DNA of 64,000 nt from Thauera sp. (lineage in GTDB: Bacteria > Pseudomonadota > Gammaproteobacteria > Burkholderiales > Rhodocyclaceae), in the NCBI GenBank assembly GCA_024235615.1, contig JACKMB010000001.1:1116001-1180000 (forward strand), written 5' to 3'. Of this stretch, positions 28,225 to 37,336 are shown in pieces (the stretch's first letter is position 1; each line of letters starts with the position of its first letter). A program made the position numbers and the translations under genes. The notes under the pieces are model-generated. The model ran no database searches and was not told where the DNA came from. It was given only the letters and a program-made list of their open reading frames with translations.

Positions 28225-30951
28225 ATGTCCGCCCCGAACAGCGTTCCCGCCCCCGCCCTTCCGCCCGCGGTGGCGCAGGCGCGCCGCCTGTCGCGCTACC
28301 TGTCGCGCATGCTCGACAGCCAGCCCTGGCTGGCCGAGGCGCTTGCCGCCAGCATCGAGCGCCCGCTCGCCGAGGCCGACCTGCAGCGCTTCGTGGCCGC
28401 GCGCGAGGTCCTCCACGGCGGCGGCGACGGCGCGCTGCGCCCGGCGCTGCGCCAGTTGCGCATCTGGACGCTGTGCCACCTGATCGTGCGCGACCTCGCG
28501 CTCGCCGCCCCGCTCGCCGAGATCACCGAGACCATGACCGTGCTCGCCGAGGTGGCGCTGCGCCACGCCCACGACGTGCTGCGTGGCGCGCTCGTCGAGC
28601 GCTACGGCCAGCCGCTCTCGCCTACCGGCTGGGAGCAGGAGCTCCTCGTGGTCGGCATGGGCAAGCTCGGCGGGCGCGAGCTCAACGTGTCCTCCGACAT
28701 CGACCTGATCTTCATCTACCCCGAGGACGGCGACACCGGCGGGCGCAAGTCGATCAGCAACTACGAGTTCTTCGAGAGGCTCGGCAAGCAGCTGATCCAG
28801 GCACTCGCCGAAATCACCGAGCACGGCCAGGTCTTCCGTGTGGACATGCGCCTGCGCCCCAACGGCGACTCCGGCCCGCTGGTGTGCTGCTTCGACATGC
28901 TGGAGAACTACTTCGTCACCCAGGGCCGCGAGTGGGAGCGCTACGCCTGGATCAAGGCGCGGGTGATGCTGGGCGAGCGCTGGCCGGAGCTCGAGCAGCT
29001 CGCGCGCCCCTTCGTGTTCCGCAAGTACCTCGACTTCGGCGCGATCAACGCGATGCGCGAGTTGCACGCGCAGATCCGCCGCGAGGTCGCCCGCCGCGAG
29101 CGCGCCAACAACGTCAAGCTCGGCCCCGGCGGCATCCGCGAGATCGAGTTCATCGCCCAGGTCTTCCAGCTCATCCGCGGCGGGCGCGACACCGCATTGC
29201 AGGTGCGGCCCACGCTCAAGGTGCTCGCGCTGCTGCCCGAGCGCGGCATCCTGTCCGAGGAGGCGGTGACGGAGCTGTCGGACGCCTACGTCTTCCTGCG
29301 CCGGCTCGAGCACCGCCTGCAATACCTCGACGACGCCCAGACCCACGACCTGCCGGAGAAGGACGCGGACCGCGCGTTGATCGCCGAGGCCATGGGCTTC
29401 GCCGACTACGCGGCGCTGCTCGCCGTGCTCGACGCCCACCGCGAGGTGGTGAGCCGGCACTTCGACAGCGTGTTCGGCGACCCCTCCGAGGAGGACCACA
29501 GCCTCGACGCCACCTGGGCCAACGCGCGCGACACCGAGGCCGCCACCAACGCGCTCGGCGAGCTCGGCTACCGCCACCCGCGCGCCGCCGCCGAGCGCCT
29601 CGCCGCGATGCACGCCAGCCCGCGCTACCGCCAGCTCCCCAACAACATCAAGAGCCGCTTCGACGCCCTCATGCCGCGCGTGCTCGAGGCCGCCGCCGGC
29701 ACGCCGGGCGCGGACGAGACGCTCGCGCGCATGCTCGACCTCGTCGATGCGATCGGCCGCCGCGGCGCCTATCTCGCGCTGCTGCAGCAGTACCCGCAGG
29801 CGCTGCGCCGCGTGGCCGACCTGATGAGCGCCTCGCGCTGGGGGGCGCAATTCCTCACCCGCCACCCGATCCTGCTCGACGAGATGCTCGACGCGCGCAG
29901 CCTCGACAACGCCCCCGACTGGAAGACCTTCCGCGTCAGCCTCAGCGAGGAGCTGGAGGCGCTCGAACCCGACATGGAGCGCCAGATGGACATGATGCGC
30001 GAGCGCCATCACGCCCAGGTCTTCCGCCTGCTCACCCAGGATCTCGCCGGACTGCTCACGGTGGAGAAGCTCGCCGACCACCTCTCCGAGCTCGCCGACC
30101 TCGTGCTCGACCTCACCCTGCCGCTGTGCTGGCGCCGCATCAAGATCCGCCACTGCGAGGAGCCGAGGTTCGCGGTGATCAGCTACGGCAAGCTCGGCGG
30201 CAAGGAGCTCGGCTACGCCTCCGACCTCGACATCGTCTTCCTCTACGACGACGAGGCCCTGGAGGCGCCCGAGGTCTATACGCGACTCGCGCAGCGCGTC
30301 AGCACCTGGCTGTCGAGCCAGACCGCCGCCGGCCAGCTCTTCGAGACCGACCTGCGCCTGCGCCCGAACGGGGAATCCGGCCTGCTGGTGAGCTCGCTCG
30401 AGTCCTTCCGCAGCTACCAGCGCGAGTCGGCCTGGGTGTGGGAGCACCAGGCGCTCACCCGGGCGCGCTTCTCGGCCGGCGACCGCGCGATCGGCGAGGC
30501 CTTCGAGCGCATCCGCAGCGAGGTGCTGTGCATGCGGCGCGATCTGGACAGCCTGCGCGCCGAGGTGCTGGCGATGCGGCACAAGATGCGCGACGCGCAC
30601 GGCAGCAAGAGCGAGGAGGTGTTCGACCTCAAGCACGACACGGGCGGACTGATCGACGTCGAGTTCCTGATCCAGTACCTCGTGCTCGGCCACAGCCACG
30701 ACCACCCGCGCCTCACCGGCAACCTCGGCAACATCGCGCTGCTGCGCATCGCCGGCGAGCTCGGCCTGATCCCCGCCGAGCTGGCCGCCGCCTGCGCCGA
30801 CAGCTACCGCGAGCTGCGCCGCCTGCAGCACCGTCAGCGTCTCAACGAGCGGCCCTCGCGCGTAGACCCCGCCGAGGCCGCCGCCGCGCGCGAACCCGTG
30901 CGCGCGCTGTGGCGGGCGGTATTCGGGGAAGAGGCGGCGCCGCAGCGATAG
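28225..30951 (+). CDS. glnE: bifunctional glutamine synthetase adenylyltransferase/deadenylase
   Basis: Adds AMP to, and removes it from, glutamine synthetase in response to PII, setting nitrogen assimilation. The protein is 908 residues with two nucleotidyltransferase domains. The N-terminal (deadenylase) domain has GMGKLGGREL from G144 and the DxD-type SSDIDLIF. The C-terminal (adenylylase) domain has SYGKLGGKEL from S653 with ASDLDIVFLY. Both are intact, so it should be bifunctional. GGAG sits 6 nt upstream of the ATG at 28225. It is divergent from yhdP, and TAGAAT at 28129-28134 is a possible -10 element. Confidence 0.97.
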   Translation: MSAPNSVPAPALPPAVAQARRLSRYLSRMLDSQPWLAEALAASIERPLAEADLQRFVAAREVLHGGGDGALRPALRQLRIWTLCHLIVRDLALAAPLAEITETMTVLAEVALRHAHDVLRGALVERYGQPLSPTGWEQELLVVGMGKLGGRELNVSSDIDLIFIYPEDGDTGGRKSISNYEFFERLGKQLIQALAEITEHGQVFRVDMRLRPNGDSGPLVCCFDMLENYFVTQGREWERYAWIKARVMLGERWPELEQLARPFVFRKYLDFGAINAMRELHAQIRREVARRERANNVKLGPGGIREIEFIAQVFQLIRGGRDTALQVRPTLKVLALLPERGILSEEAVTELSDAYVFLRRLEHRLQYLDDAQTHDLPEKDADRALIAEAMGFADYAALLAVLDAHREVVSRHFDSVFGDPSEEDHSLDATWANARDTEAATNALGELGYRHPRAAAERLAAMHASPRYRQLPNNIKSRFDALMPRVLEAAAGTPGADETLARMLDLVDAIGRRGAYLALLQQYPQALRRVADLMSASRWGAQFLTRHPILLDEMLDARSLDNAPDWKTFRVSLSEELEALEPDMERQMDMMRERHHAQVFRLLTQDLAGLLTVEKLADHLSELADLVLDLTLPLCWRRIKIRHCEEPRFAVISYGKLGGKELGYASDLDIVFLYDDEALEAPEVYTRLAQRVSTWLSSQTAAGQLFETDLRLRPNGESGLLVSSLESFRSYQRESAWVWEHQALTRARFSAGDRAIGEAFERIRSEVLCMRRDLDSLRAEVLAMRHKMRDAHGSKSEEVFDLKHDTGGLIDVEFLIQYLVLGHSHDHPRLTGNLGNIALLRIAGELGLIPAELAAACADSYRELRRLQHRQRLNERPSRVDPAEAAAAREPVRALWRAVFGEEAAPQR

Positions 30952-30977
30952 CCGGCGGCGCATGAGCAGACGCCGCC

Positions 30978-31457
30978 TTCGCGCCTGCCGGCACTCCTAC
31001 ATGAACCATCGCGCGGCCCCAAGGCACGGGCGCCGGATGCGGCGACGGTCTCTGTAGGAGCTGCGGCAGCTGCGAACCCGGCGACCCGGCAAGCGACGCG
31101 CGTGCAGGACTCCACCGCCGCTTTCGCGCCTGCCGGCGCTCCTACATGAACCATCGCGCGCCCCTAAGGCACGGGCGGCGGATGCGGCGACCGTCTCTGT
31201 AGGCGCTGCGGCAGCTGCGAACAGGGCGGTCCGACAATCGACGCGCGTACGCTTCTCCACCGCCGCTTTCGCGCCTGCCGGCGCTCCTACATCAACCGCC
31301 GCGCGTCCCGGCCCTCCTGTAGGAGCTGCGGCAGCTGCGAAGAGGGCGGTGCAGCGCCCGCCGTCGGCGTGGTCGTGTGATGGCGAGGCTGTGTTCGCGC
31401 CTGCCGGCGCTCCTACGGAAACCGCTGGCACCCTGCAGGAGCGGCGGCGGGCGCGAG
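30978..31457. repeat. REP-like array B: alternating palindromes in ~145-bp units
   Basis: Forward elements (TTCGCGCCTGCCGGC[GA]CTCC... ending TAC) at 30978-31001, 31123-31146, 31268-31291 and 31394-31416 alternate with reverse elements (TGTAGGAGCTGCGGCAGCTG... ending CGAA) at 31053-31076, 31198-31221, 31318-31341 and a worn copy at 31434-31457. The linker (ATGAACCATCGCGC, AAGGCACGGGCG, GGATGCGGCGAC) is also shared between units, giving a period of about 145 bp for the first three. This fills the 633-bp gap between glnE and the CYTH-CHAD gene, and no gene was seen in it. It resembles a bacterial interspersed mosaic element. Confidence 0.85.
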
Positions 31458-31513
31458 CCGGGCGGTGCGGACATCGTAGGCGCGGTGAAATATTTCACGT
31501 CGCAAAAGCGTGC

Positions 31514-31542
31514 ATGACGCCCCGCGGGCCGGCGTCTAGAAT
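31514..31542 (+). promoter_or_regulatory. possible promoter of the CYTH-CHAD gene
   Basis: ATGACG at 31514-31519, a 17-bp spacer and TAGAAT at 31537-31542, about 43 bp upstream of the ATG. It follows a short AT-rich patch (GGTGAAATATTTCACGTCGC region) that contains the perfect palindrome GTGAAATATTTCAC. Confidence 0.5.
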
Positions 31543-31584
31543 TCAGGCGCCCTGTCTTCCAGCGCCCGCCTGCGGGCAACATCC

Positions 31585-33114
31585 ATGAGCCACGAAATCG
31601 AACTCAAGCTCGCGCTGCCCAAGCGCGCGCTCCCCGCGCTGCGCCGCCACCCGCTGGTAGCCGCGGCGGAGAAATGCGGCAACGCCCTCACCCTCGACAA
31701 CACCTACTTCGACACCCCGAAGCTGCAGCTCAAGGCGCGCAAGGTGGCGGTGCGCACCCGCCGCCAGGGCCGCCAGATGCTGCAGACGGTGAAGTGCGCG
31801 GCGGTGTCGAGCGGCGGGCTGTCGCAGCGCCCGGAGTGGGAAACCGCGTGGACCGGCGACTTCGATTTCTCCCCGGTCGACGACCCCGCCACCGCGCGCC
31901 TGCTCGAACGCCACCGCGACGAGCTGGTGCCGGTGTTCACCACCCGCTTCCGCCGCGAGACGCGGCGCCTCGTGCCGCAGGAGGGCGTGTCCATCCTGCT
32001 GATGATCGACACCGGCGCGGTGCACGTGCGCACCCCGGAGGGCGTCGAGCGCGAGGCCGAGATCTGCGAGCTCGAGCTGGAGCTCGAGAGCGGGCGCGCG
32101 CAGGACCTGCTCGACCTTGCCTGCGCGCTCGCGCAGGACCTGCCGCTGATGCCCGCCGACCTCTCCAAGGCCGAGCGCGGCTACCGCCTCTTCCTCGACA
32201 CCCCGGCCGGCGCGCTGCGCGCCGAGGCGTCCACGCTCGAGCCCGGCCACAACGTGGTGGAGGCCTTTCGCACCCTGGCGCTGTCCTGCGTGCGCCAGTG
32301 GCAGGGCAACGCCGCGACCGCGCTCGCGCAAGGCGACCCCGACGCGATCGATCCCGACAACATCCACCAGCTGCGCGTCGCCCACCGCCGCCTGCGCGCG
32401 CTGCTGAAGATCTTCGCCCCTGCGCTGCCGGAGACCTTCGCCGGCACCTGGAACGCGCGCCTGCGCGACAACGCGAACCGCTTCGGCGATGCGCGCGACC
32501 TCGACGTCTTCCACGCCGAGTTGCTCGAGCCGGTGACGCCCGAGGGCCTGGCCGACGCGGCCTCGATGGCGGCCCTGCTCGAGACCGTGCGTGCAGCGCG
32601 TGCCGCCGCCCGGCATCACGCCGGCGTCAGCCTCGACCTCGCCACCCAGGGCCGGCTGCTGCTGGAGTTCACCGCCGCACTGCACCGCCTGCGCGCAGAC
32701 AGCCTCGCCGAGGCCGCCGACCTGCGCAGCTTCGCCCGCCTGCGCCTGGACCGGCTGCGCAAGCGCGCGCGCCGTGGCGCCCAGGCCGCGGCCAGCCTGG
32801 AGCCCACCCGCCTGCACGCGCTGCGCATCGACTTCAAGCTGCTGCGCTACGGCGTCGAGTTCTTCGCGCCGCTGTTCGGCGCCAAGGGCATCGCGCGCTA
32901 CCTTGACGGTCTGGTGCGCGCGCAGACCACGCTCGGCTTCCTGCAGGACGTCGACAGCGCCCTGCAGCGCCTCGCCGAGTGGTCGCGCACGCAGCCGGAG
33001 GTCGCGCCTGCGGCGGCCTTCGTGCTGGGCTGGCATGCGCCGCGCTACGCGCGCCTGCGCCGGCGCGTGCTGCGCGAAAGCGAGCCGCTGCTGTGGGGCG
33101 GCAAGCCGTGGTGA
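31585..33114 (+). CDS. CYTH and CHAD domain protein, probable inorganic triphosphatase
   Basis: Protein of 509 residues. The N-terminal CYTH domain (about 1-205) starts with the diagnostic EIELKL (residues 4-9). It also has basic/acidic pairs such as KARKVAVRTRRQGRQMLQTVK-like and CELELELESG, which bind triphosphate and metal. The C-terminal CHAD domain (about 225-500) is helical with conserved His and Arg (NIHQLRVAHRRLRALLKIF, LHALRIDFKLLRYGVEFF), a polyphosphate-binding fold. The E. coli homologue YgiF hydrolyses inorganic triphosphate, and CHAD proteins are often attached to polyphosphate granules. A sixA phosphatase gene follows. Confidence 0.9.
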   Translation: MSHEIELKLALPKRALPALRRHPLVAAAEKCGNALTLDNTYFDTPKLQLKARKVAVRTRRQGRQMLQTVKCAAVSSGGLSQRPEWETAWTGDFDFSPVDDPATARLLERHRDELVPVFTTRFRRETRRLVPQEGVSILLMIDTGAVHVRTPEGVEREAEICELELELESGRAQDLLDLACALAQDLPLMPADLSKAERGYRLFLDTPAGALRAEASTLEPGHNVVEAFRTLALSCVRQWQGNAATALAQGDPDAIDPDNIHQLRVAHRRLRALLKIFAPALPETFAGTWNARLRDNANRFGDARDLDVFHAELLEPVTPEGLADAASMAALLETVRAARAAARHHAGVSLDLATQGRLLLEFTAALHRLRADSLAEAADLRSFARLRLDRLRKRARRGAQAAASLEPTRLHALRIDFKLLRYGVEFFAPLFGAKGIARYLDGLVRAQTTLGFLQDVDSALQRLAEWSRTQPEVAPAAAFVLGWHAPRYARLRRRVLRESEPLLWGGKPW

Positions 33115-33209
33115 GGCGGACCACCCCACCGGCCGCGCGGCAGGCCGCCGTCATCGTGCTGTAACCGCCGCATCCGATGATGCGCGCCCTCGAACCCCGG
33201 ACGAACGAC

Positions 33210-33662
33210 ATGGACCTGCTGCTCTGGCGTCATGCGGAAGCGGTGGACGGCAGCCCCGACCACACGCGCGAACTCACCCCCCGCGGTCTCAAGCAGGCGC
33301 GTCGCATGGCGCGCTGGCTGGAAGACAACCGTCCCAAGAACCTGAAGGTGCTGGTCAGCCCCACGCTGCGCACCCGCCAGACCGCGACCGCCTTCACCGA
33401 CGAGTTCGAGATCGTCAGCAGCCTGGGGCCGGAGGGCAACGTCGCCGACATCCTCGCCGCCACCGGCTGGCCCGAGGGCAACGGCGCCGCCCTCGTGGTC
33501 GGCCACCAGCCCGCCCTCGGCCGCCTGTGCGCGCTGCTGCTGTCGGGCAGCGAGGCCGACTGGACGATCAAGAAGGGCGCGCTGTGGTGGTTCACCAACC
33601 GCGTGCGCGAGGGCGAGACGCAGACGGTGCTGCGCGCGGTGATCCCGAGCGAGCTGGCGTGA
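33210..33662 (+). CDS. sixA: phosphohistidine phosphatase SixA
   Basis: Histidine phosphatase of about 150 residues with the catalytic RHAEA at residues 7-11. Other motifs are VLVSPTLRTRQTA and VVGHQPALGRL (second catalytic His). In E. coli SixA dephosphorylates histidine phosphotransfer proteins, mainly NPr of the nitrogen PTS. The ATG at 33210 gives the usual MDLLLWRHAEA start. An in-frame ATG at 33177 would add 11 residues. Confidence 0.88.
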   Translation: MDLLLWRHAEAVDGSPDHTRELTPRGLKQARRMARWLEDNRPKNLKVLVSPTLRTRQTATAFTDEFEIVSSLGPEGNVADILAATGWPEGNGAALVVGHQPALGRLCALLLSGSEADWTIKKGALWWFTNRVREGETQTVLRAVIPSELA

Positions 33663-33679
33663 GGGGTGAAGAGTAAGGC

Positions 33680-33731
33680 GTCAGGCGTCAGGCGCACCTG
33701 GCTCCTCACGCCTCGCGCCTCACCCCTCACG
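33680..33731. repeat. degenerate heptamer repeat patch, hairpin-forming
   Basis: GGCGTCA twice near 33678-33691, then four imperfect copies of CCTCACG at 33704-33731 (CCTCACG, CCTCGCG, CCTCACC, CCTCACG). The two halves are roughly complementary and can fold into an imperfect hairpin after the sixA stop. The same heptamer occurs at 35474-35508. The remainder of 33663-33882 contains no gene. Confidence 0.7.
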
Positions 33732-33882
33732 CCCCATTGAATTCCTTGCCGCGAGCGCGGTCGAAACCGGCTGAAGAACCTCCCGGACGGCAGGCTCGCG
33801 CACGGTCCTAGAAGGCCGTGACGGGCTCGCTTGTGCTTTGCCATGCAATGCGTAAGATGCCGTCTTCCTTCCGGACCGGACC

Positions 33883-34449
33883 ATGTTCGAACGCTTCCTG
33901 CCCACTCGCGAAGCCATCACGCAAAGCCGCATGCTGCGCTGGCTCGGACCGCGCCTGCACGATCCGCTGCTGTGGCATGTGAACCGGCGCTCGGTGGCAC
34001 GCGGCGTGGCGATGGGCGTGTTCTTCGGCCTGATGATCCCGATCGCGCAGATCCCTGCGGCGGCGATCGCCTCGCTGCTGCTGCGCGGCAACCTGCTGAT
34101 CGCCGCGATCTCCACGCTGGTGAGCAATCCGCTCACCTACGGCCCACTCTATTACTTCGCCTACCAGCTCGGCGCGGGCGTGATCGGCACCCGCACGCCG
34201 ATCGACCTCACGCCCGCCGACGTCGAGGCGCCGGTGCGCGCGATCGACTCGCTCGCCCAGGCCTGGACGTGGGTCAGCGGCATCGGCCAGCCGCTGCTGG
34301 TCGGCATGGTGATCATGGCGGTGACGGGCTCGATCATCGCCTATTGGGGCACGCAGCTGTTCTGGCGGCTGCGCGTGGCTGCCCGCCGCCGTCGCCAGCG
34401 CCGCGAGCGCAGCGCGCGCGCCTCCACGCGGGCTATTGGAAGCGCCTGA
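33883..34449 (+). CDS. DUF2062 membrane protein
   Basis: Inner-membrane protein of 188 residues with three to four hydrophobic segments. It carries the DUF2062 signature RRSVARGVAMGVFFGLMIP and the NPLTYGPLYYFAYQLG segment. The C-terminus is very basic (RVAARRRRQRRERSAR). The biochemical role of the family is unknown. No tight link to its neighbours is visible beyond orientation. Confidence 0.85.
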   Translation: MFERFLPTREAITQSRMLRWLGPRLHDPLLWHVNRRSVARGVAMGVFFGLMIPIAQIPAAAIASLLLRGNLLIAAISTLVSNPLTYGPLYYFAYQLGAGVIGTRTPIDLTPADVEAPVRAIDSLAQAWTWVSGIGQPLLVGMVIMAVTGSIIAYWGTQLFWRLRVAARRRRQRRERSARASTRAIGSA

Positions 34450-34500
34450 GCACGGGCGTATCCTTCGCATCCCCCAACGGCTCAACGGACGGCCACGGCC

Positions 34501-35451
34501 ATGGAAGACTCCATCCCCGACGGTACGGTCGCGATCATCGACGGTGTACGCCGCATCCACTACGACGGCTACTGGCTCAAGGCCTACGAACCGCCGGCGG
34601 ATACCCTCGACGCCAAGAAGCGGCTGATCCAGGCCCTCACGCGGCGCCTGTTCAACCACGTCGAGCACGGCATCAACATCCCGGGCAAGCGCCTCGACGA
34701 CGCGCGCCGCGCCTACGAGGCCGAGGACGACCCCGCGCGCAAGCGGGTCAAGGGCGCAATGTATGCGGGCGCGCTGTTCAACCGCGCCACCGACATCTTC
34801 ACCAAGCTGGTGGAGCTGCAGGAACTGGGCATCGAGATCGCCACCGACAACCCGCTGATGCGCGAGTGCGGCGGCTGCCTGCAGGAGGCGCTCAAGCTCG
34901 GCCGCCTGGTGTTGCACCGCAGCGGTGACGAGGGCATCGACGAGCTGTGGGGCGAACCCTTCCGCGCCTTCTCGATCCCGGTGGAGGCCTTCTACGAAAG
35001 CCGCTACATCAAGATCGCGCAGGCGCTGCGCGAGGTGGACCGCATCGCGGCGGTGATGGCCGCCACCTTCGCCACGACGCCGCTGTTCCGCGGCGTGGAG
35101 CCGCTGGTGTTCGACTTCGCGCGCATCGCCAAGATCAAGTGCGAGACCCTGCGCACCGACCCGGACATCTTCGACGTGTGGGCGGAGTTCGTCACCGCCT
35201 CGGAGCGCCTCGCCGCGCTGTCGCCGGCGCTCGGCCCGGGCGCCGACGAGTGCACCCGCCAGCTGGCCGCGGATGGCCTGCACCTGATCCTGCAGGGGCG
35301 CAACCTGGTCACCGACATCATCCGCGCGCGCGTGACCATGCCGAAGAGCGCGCGAGAGTTCATCGAGCGCTGCGAGACCTTCGCGGCGCGCGCGCAGGCA
35401 GCCTCGCATCCCCCGCTCGCCGCCGCCGACCTAGGCGCGACGCGGGCGTAG
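34501..35451 (+). CDS. hypothetical protein, 316 aa, cytosolic
   Basis: Not recognised. No signal peptide or membrane segment; predicted almost wholly alpha-helical. It starts with a short beta-type stretch, TVAIIDGVRRIHYDGYWLK, then has helical blocks such as KKRLIQALTRRLFNHVEHG, a Cys-x-x-x-x-Cys pair in MRECGGCLQEALKLGR, and YIKIAQALREVDRIAAVMAA. The even codon use and length say it is a real gene. The ribosome-binding site is weak (GGACGG). It starts 52 nt after the DUF2062 gene and may be co-transcribed with it. Confidence 0.7.
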   Translation: MEDSIPDGTVAIIDGVRRIHYDGYWLKAYEPPADTLDAKKRLIQALTRRLFNHVEHGINIPGKRLDDARRAYEAEDDPARKRVKGAMYAGALFNRATDIFTKLVELQELGIEIATDNPLMRECGGCLQEALKLGRLVLHRSGDEGIDELWGEPFRAFSIPVEAFYESRYIKIAQALREVDRIAAVMAATFATTPLFRGVEPLVFDFARIAKIKCETLRTDPDIFDVWAEFVTASERLAALSPALGPGADECTRQLAADGLHLILQGRNLVTDIIRARVTMPKSAREFIERCETFAARAQAASHPPLAAADLGATRA

Positions 35452-35473
35452 GGCAGGCGTGCGGCCGGAGCCG

Positions 35474-35508
35474 CCTCACGCCTCACGCCTCACGCCTCAC
35501 GCCTCACG
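35474..35508. repeat. five perfect tandem copies of CCTCACG
   Basis: Units at 35474, 35481, 35488, 35495 and 35502, perfect and in register, in the convergent gap between the 316-aa protein and mnmA. The mnmA stop codon (TGA, plus-strand 35504-35506) lies in the last unit. Confidence 0.95.
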
Positions 35509-36646
35509 CCTGCAGGATGATTCCCCCGCCCAGGCAGACCTTGGACTCGTACACCACCACGCTCTGCCCCGGCGTCACCGCCCACTGCGGCTGGGCGAAG
35601 GCGATCTCGGCGCGGCCTTCGGCGATGCGGTCGATCTCGCAGGGCTGGTCGGGAGTGCGGTAGCGCGGCTTGGCGGTATACACCCAGTTGGTGTGCGGGT
35701 CGCGCCCGGCGATCCAGTTGAGGTCGCCGGCGACCAGGCGGTCCTTCAGCAGCGCCGGGTGGGCGTGGCCCTGGACCACGTAGAGCACGTTGGCCTTGAC
35801 GTCCTTGCCGGCCACGTACCAGGCGTCGTGCTCGCCGGCCTCGTCCTGGTTGCCCTTGAGGCCGCCGATGTGCAGGCCCTTCCTCTGCCCGATGGTGTGA
35901 TACATCAGGCCCTGGTGCTCGCCCAGCACGCGACCGTCGTCGAGCGCACGGATCTCGCCCTGCCGGGTCGGCAGGTAGCGCATCAGGAATTCGCGGAAGG
36001 GGCGCTCGCCGATGAAGCAGATCCCGGTGGAATCCTTCTTCTCCGCCACGTGCAGGCCGGCCTCGGCGGCGATCCTGCGCACCTCGCGCTTGTACAGCGT
36101 GCCGAGCGGGAACATCGTCTTCGCGAGCTGCTCCTGGGTGAGACGGTAGAGGAAGTAGCTCTGGTCCTTGGTGCCGTCCTCGGCCTTGAGCAGCTGGTAC
36201 TCGGTGCGACCGTCGTTGGTCCATGGGCGCACCTGGGCGTAGTGGCCGGTGGCGATGCGCTCGGCGCCGAGCTGCATGGCATGGTCGAGGAAGCAGCGGA
36301 ACTTGATCTCGGAGTTGCACAGCACGTCCGGGTTGGGCGTGCGCCCGGCCTCGTACTCGCGAAGGAAGTCGGCGAACACGCGGTCCTTGTATTCGGCGCT
36401 GAAGTTGACGACCTCGAGGTCGATGCCGATCACGTCGCACACCGAGGCCACGTCGACCAGATCCTGCCGCGTCGAGCAGTACTCGGAATCGTCGTCGTCC
36501 TCCCAGTTCTTCATGAACAACCCGGTGACCTGGTAGCCCTGGCGCTTGAGCAGCAGCGCCGTGACCGCCGAGTCCACCCCGCCGGACATGCCGACCACCA
36601 CCTTCATCCCCGCACCGTCCTGCTTTCCATCCCGACTACTGGACAT
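35504..36646 (-). CDS. mnmA: tRNA 2-thiouridylase MnmA
   Basis: ATP-dependent thiolation of U34 in tRNA-Lys, -Glu and -Gln. The protein is 380 residues. The PP-loop SGGVDSAV is at 21-28 and the two catalytic cysteines are C110 ([10 protein letters not shown]) and C210 ([12 protein letters not shown]). The [13 protein letters not shown] segment is diagnostic. The ATG at 36646 is chosen because GGAGGT lies 8 nt upstream; it overlaps the end of the preceding gene by 11 nt. The internal ATG at 36607 would give a shorter form with a weaker site. In E. coli too, mnmA lies next to nudJ. Confidence 0.95.
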   Translation of the reverse strand: MSSSRDGKQDGAGMKVVVGMSGGVDSAVTALLLKRQGYQVTGLFMKNWEDDDDSEYCSTRQDLVDVASVCDVIGIDLEVVNFSAEYKDRVFADFLREYEAGRTPNPDVLCNSEIKFRCFLDHAMQLGAERIATGHYAQVRPWTNDGRTEYQLLKAEDGTKDQSYFLYRLTQEQLAKTMFPLGTLYKREVRRIAAEAGLHVAEKKDSTGICFIGERPFREFLMRYLPTRQGEIRALDDGRVLGEHQGLMYHTIGQRKGLHIGGLKGNQDEAGEHDAWYVAGKDVKANVLYVVQGHAHPALLKDRLVAGDLNWIAGRDPHTNWVYTAKPRYRTPDQPCEIDRIAEGRAEIAFAQPQWAVTPGQSVVVYESKVCLGGGIILQA

Positions 36647-37331
36647 TCGGTCCACCTCCATTGAGCCATTCCGCGAGCGGCAGCACGACGGCCGGCTCGC
36701 CATTGTCGACGAACCAGCTGTCGACCACGTAACGTTGTCCCGGACGGTCGTCGCCGTCCGCCTCCCCAATGCCGCCGATCACCAGCCCGTCCTCGGTGCA
36801 GTTGCAGCCCGCCAGCGCCTGGCCGGGCGGCAGGCGATCGATGCGCTCCGCCACCGACAACACCTCGATCACCGCGCTGAAGTGCTGCAGGATCAGTCGG
36901 GTACGGCGCGCCGGCTCGACGACGCGGTGGAAGCGCAGCGCGCCGCGCGCCTCGAGCAGCTGCAGCAGCCGAGTGGTGGAGGTCGAATGATCGATGCAGT
37001 CCATGCGTCCGTCCGCGCCCCCGTCGAGCAGGTTGCCGGCGCGATCGGCCGCGACCGCGGTCTGCGTCGCCGCCACGCGATACAGCCCGCCCACCGCCCC
37101 GGCGAGGCGTTCGCGCTCTTCCGCGGCATTGCGGGCGGCGGCGAGGCGTTCGCCGATCCGGCGCAGCGTCGGGCCGCGCACATGGACGCTACCCTCGCTC
37201 GCGCAGCCGTAGTTGTAGCAGATGCTGAGCCGGGCTCCGCCGTCGGCGCCTTCCGGACCCGCCGTCGCCCACGTCGCCGCCGGCAGGGCAAGCAGCGCGG
37301 ACAACAGCAGGCAGGGCAGGCGCGCCGACAT
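36636..37331 (-). CDS. exported protein of unknown function, 231 aa
   Basis: Signal peptide ([21 protein letters not shown]) followed by a mature domain of about 205 residues that I do not recognise. Conserved-looking features are [12 protein letters not shown] near the new N-terminus, [18 protein letters not shown] in the middle and [19 protein letters not shown] near the end. A Cys, His and Asp spread in this way resembles a transglutaminase-like cysteine protease fold, but this is only a suggestion. It starts 5 nt after the nudJ stop and overlaps mnmA by 11 nt, so it sits inside a nudJ-mnmA operon. Confidence 0.75.
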   Translation of the reverse strand: MSARLPCLLLSALLALPAATWATAGPEGADGGARLSICYNYGCASEGSVHVRGPTLRRIGERLAAARNAAEERERLAGAVGGLYRVAATQTAVAADRAGNLLDGGADGRMDCIDHSTSTTRLLQLLEARGALRFHRVVEPARRTRLILQHFSAVIEVLSVAERIDRLPPGQALAGCNCTEDGLVIGGIGEADGDDRPGQRYVVDSWFVDNGEPAVVLPLAEWLNGGGPNVQ

Positions 37332-37336
37332 TCCGT

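Noticed and set aside
24115-30963. Reverse frame open for more than 2200 codons
   Set aside because: Only the part up to about 28011 has YhdP sequence. The rest is the antisense of glnE, open because of strong GC bias at codon position 3.
27444-30965. Long open plus-strand frame overlapping yhdP and glnE
   Set aside because: Low-complexity Arg/Ala/Pro translation, no family signature; shadow of the glnE frame.
30978-31457. CRISPR array
   Set aside because: Repeats alternate in orientation, spacing is ~70-75 bp, linkers are similar to each other, and no cas genes are present.
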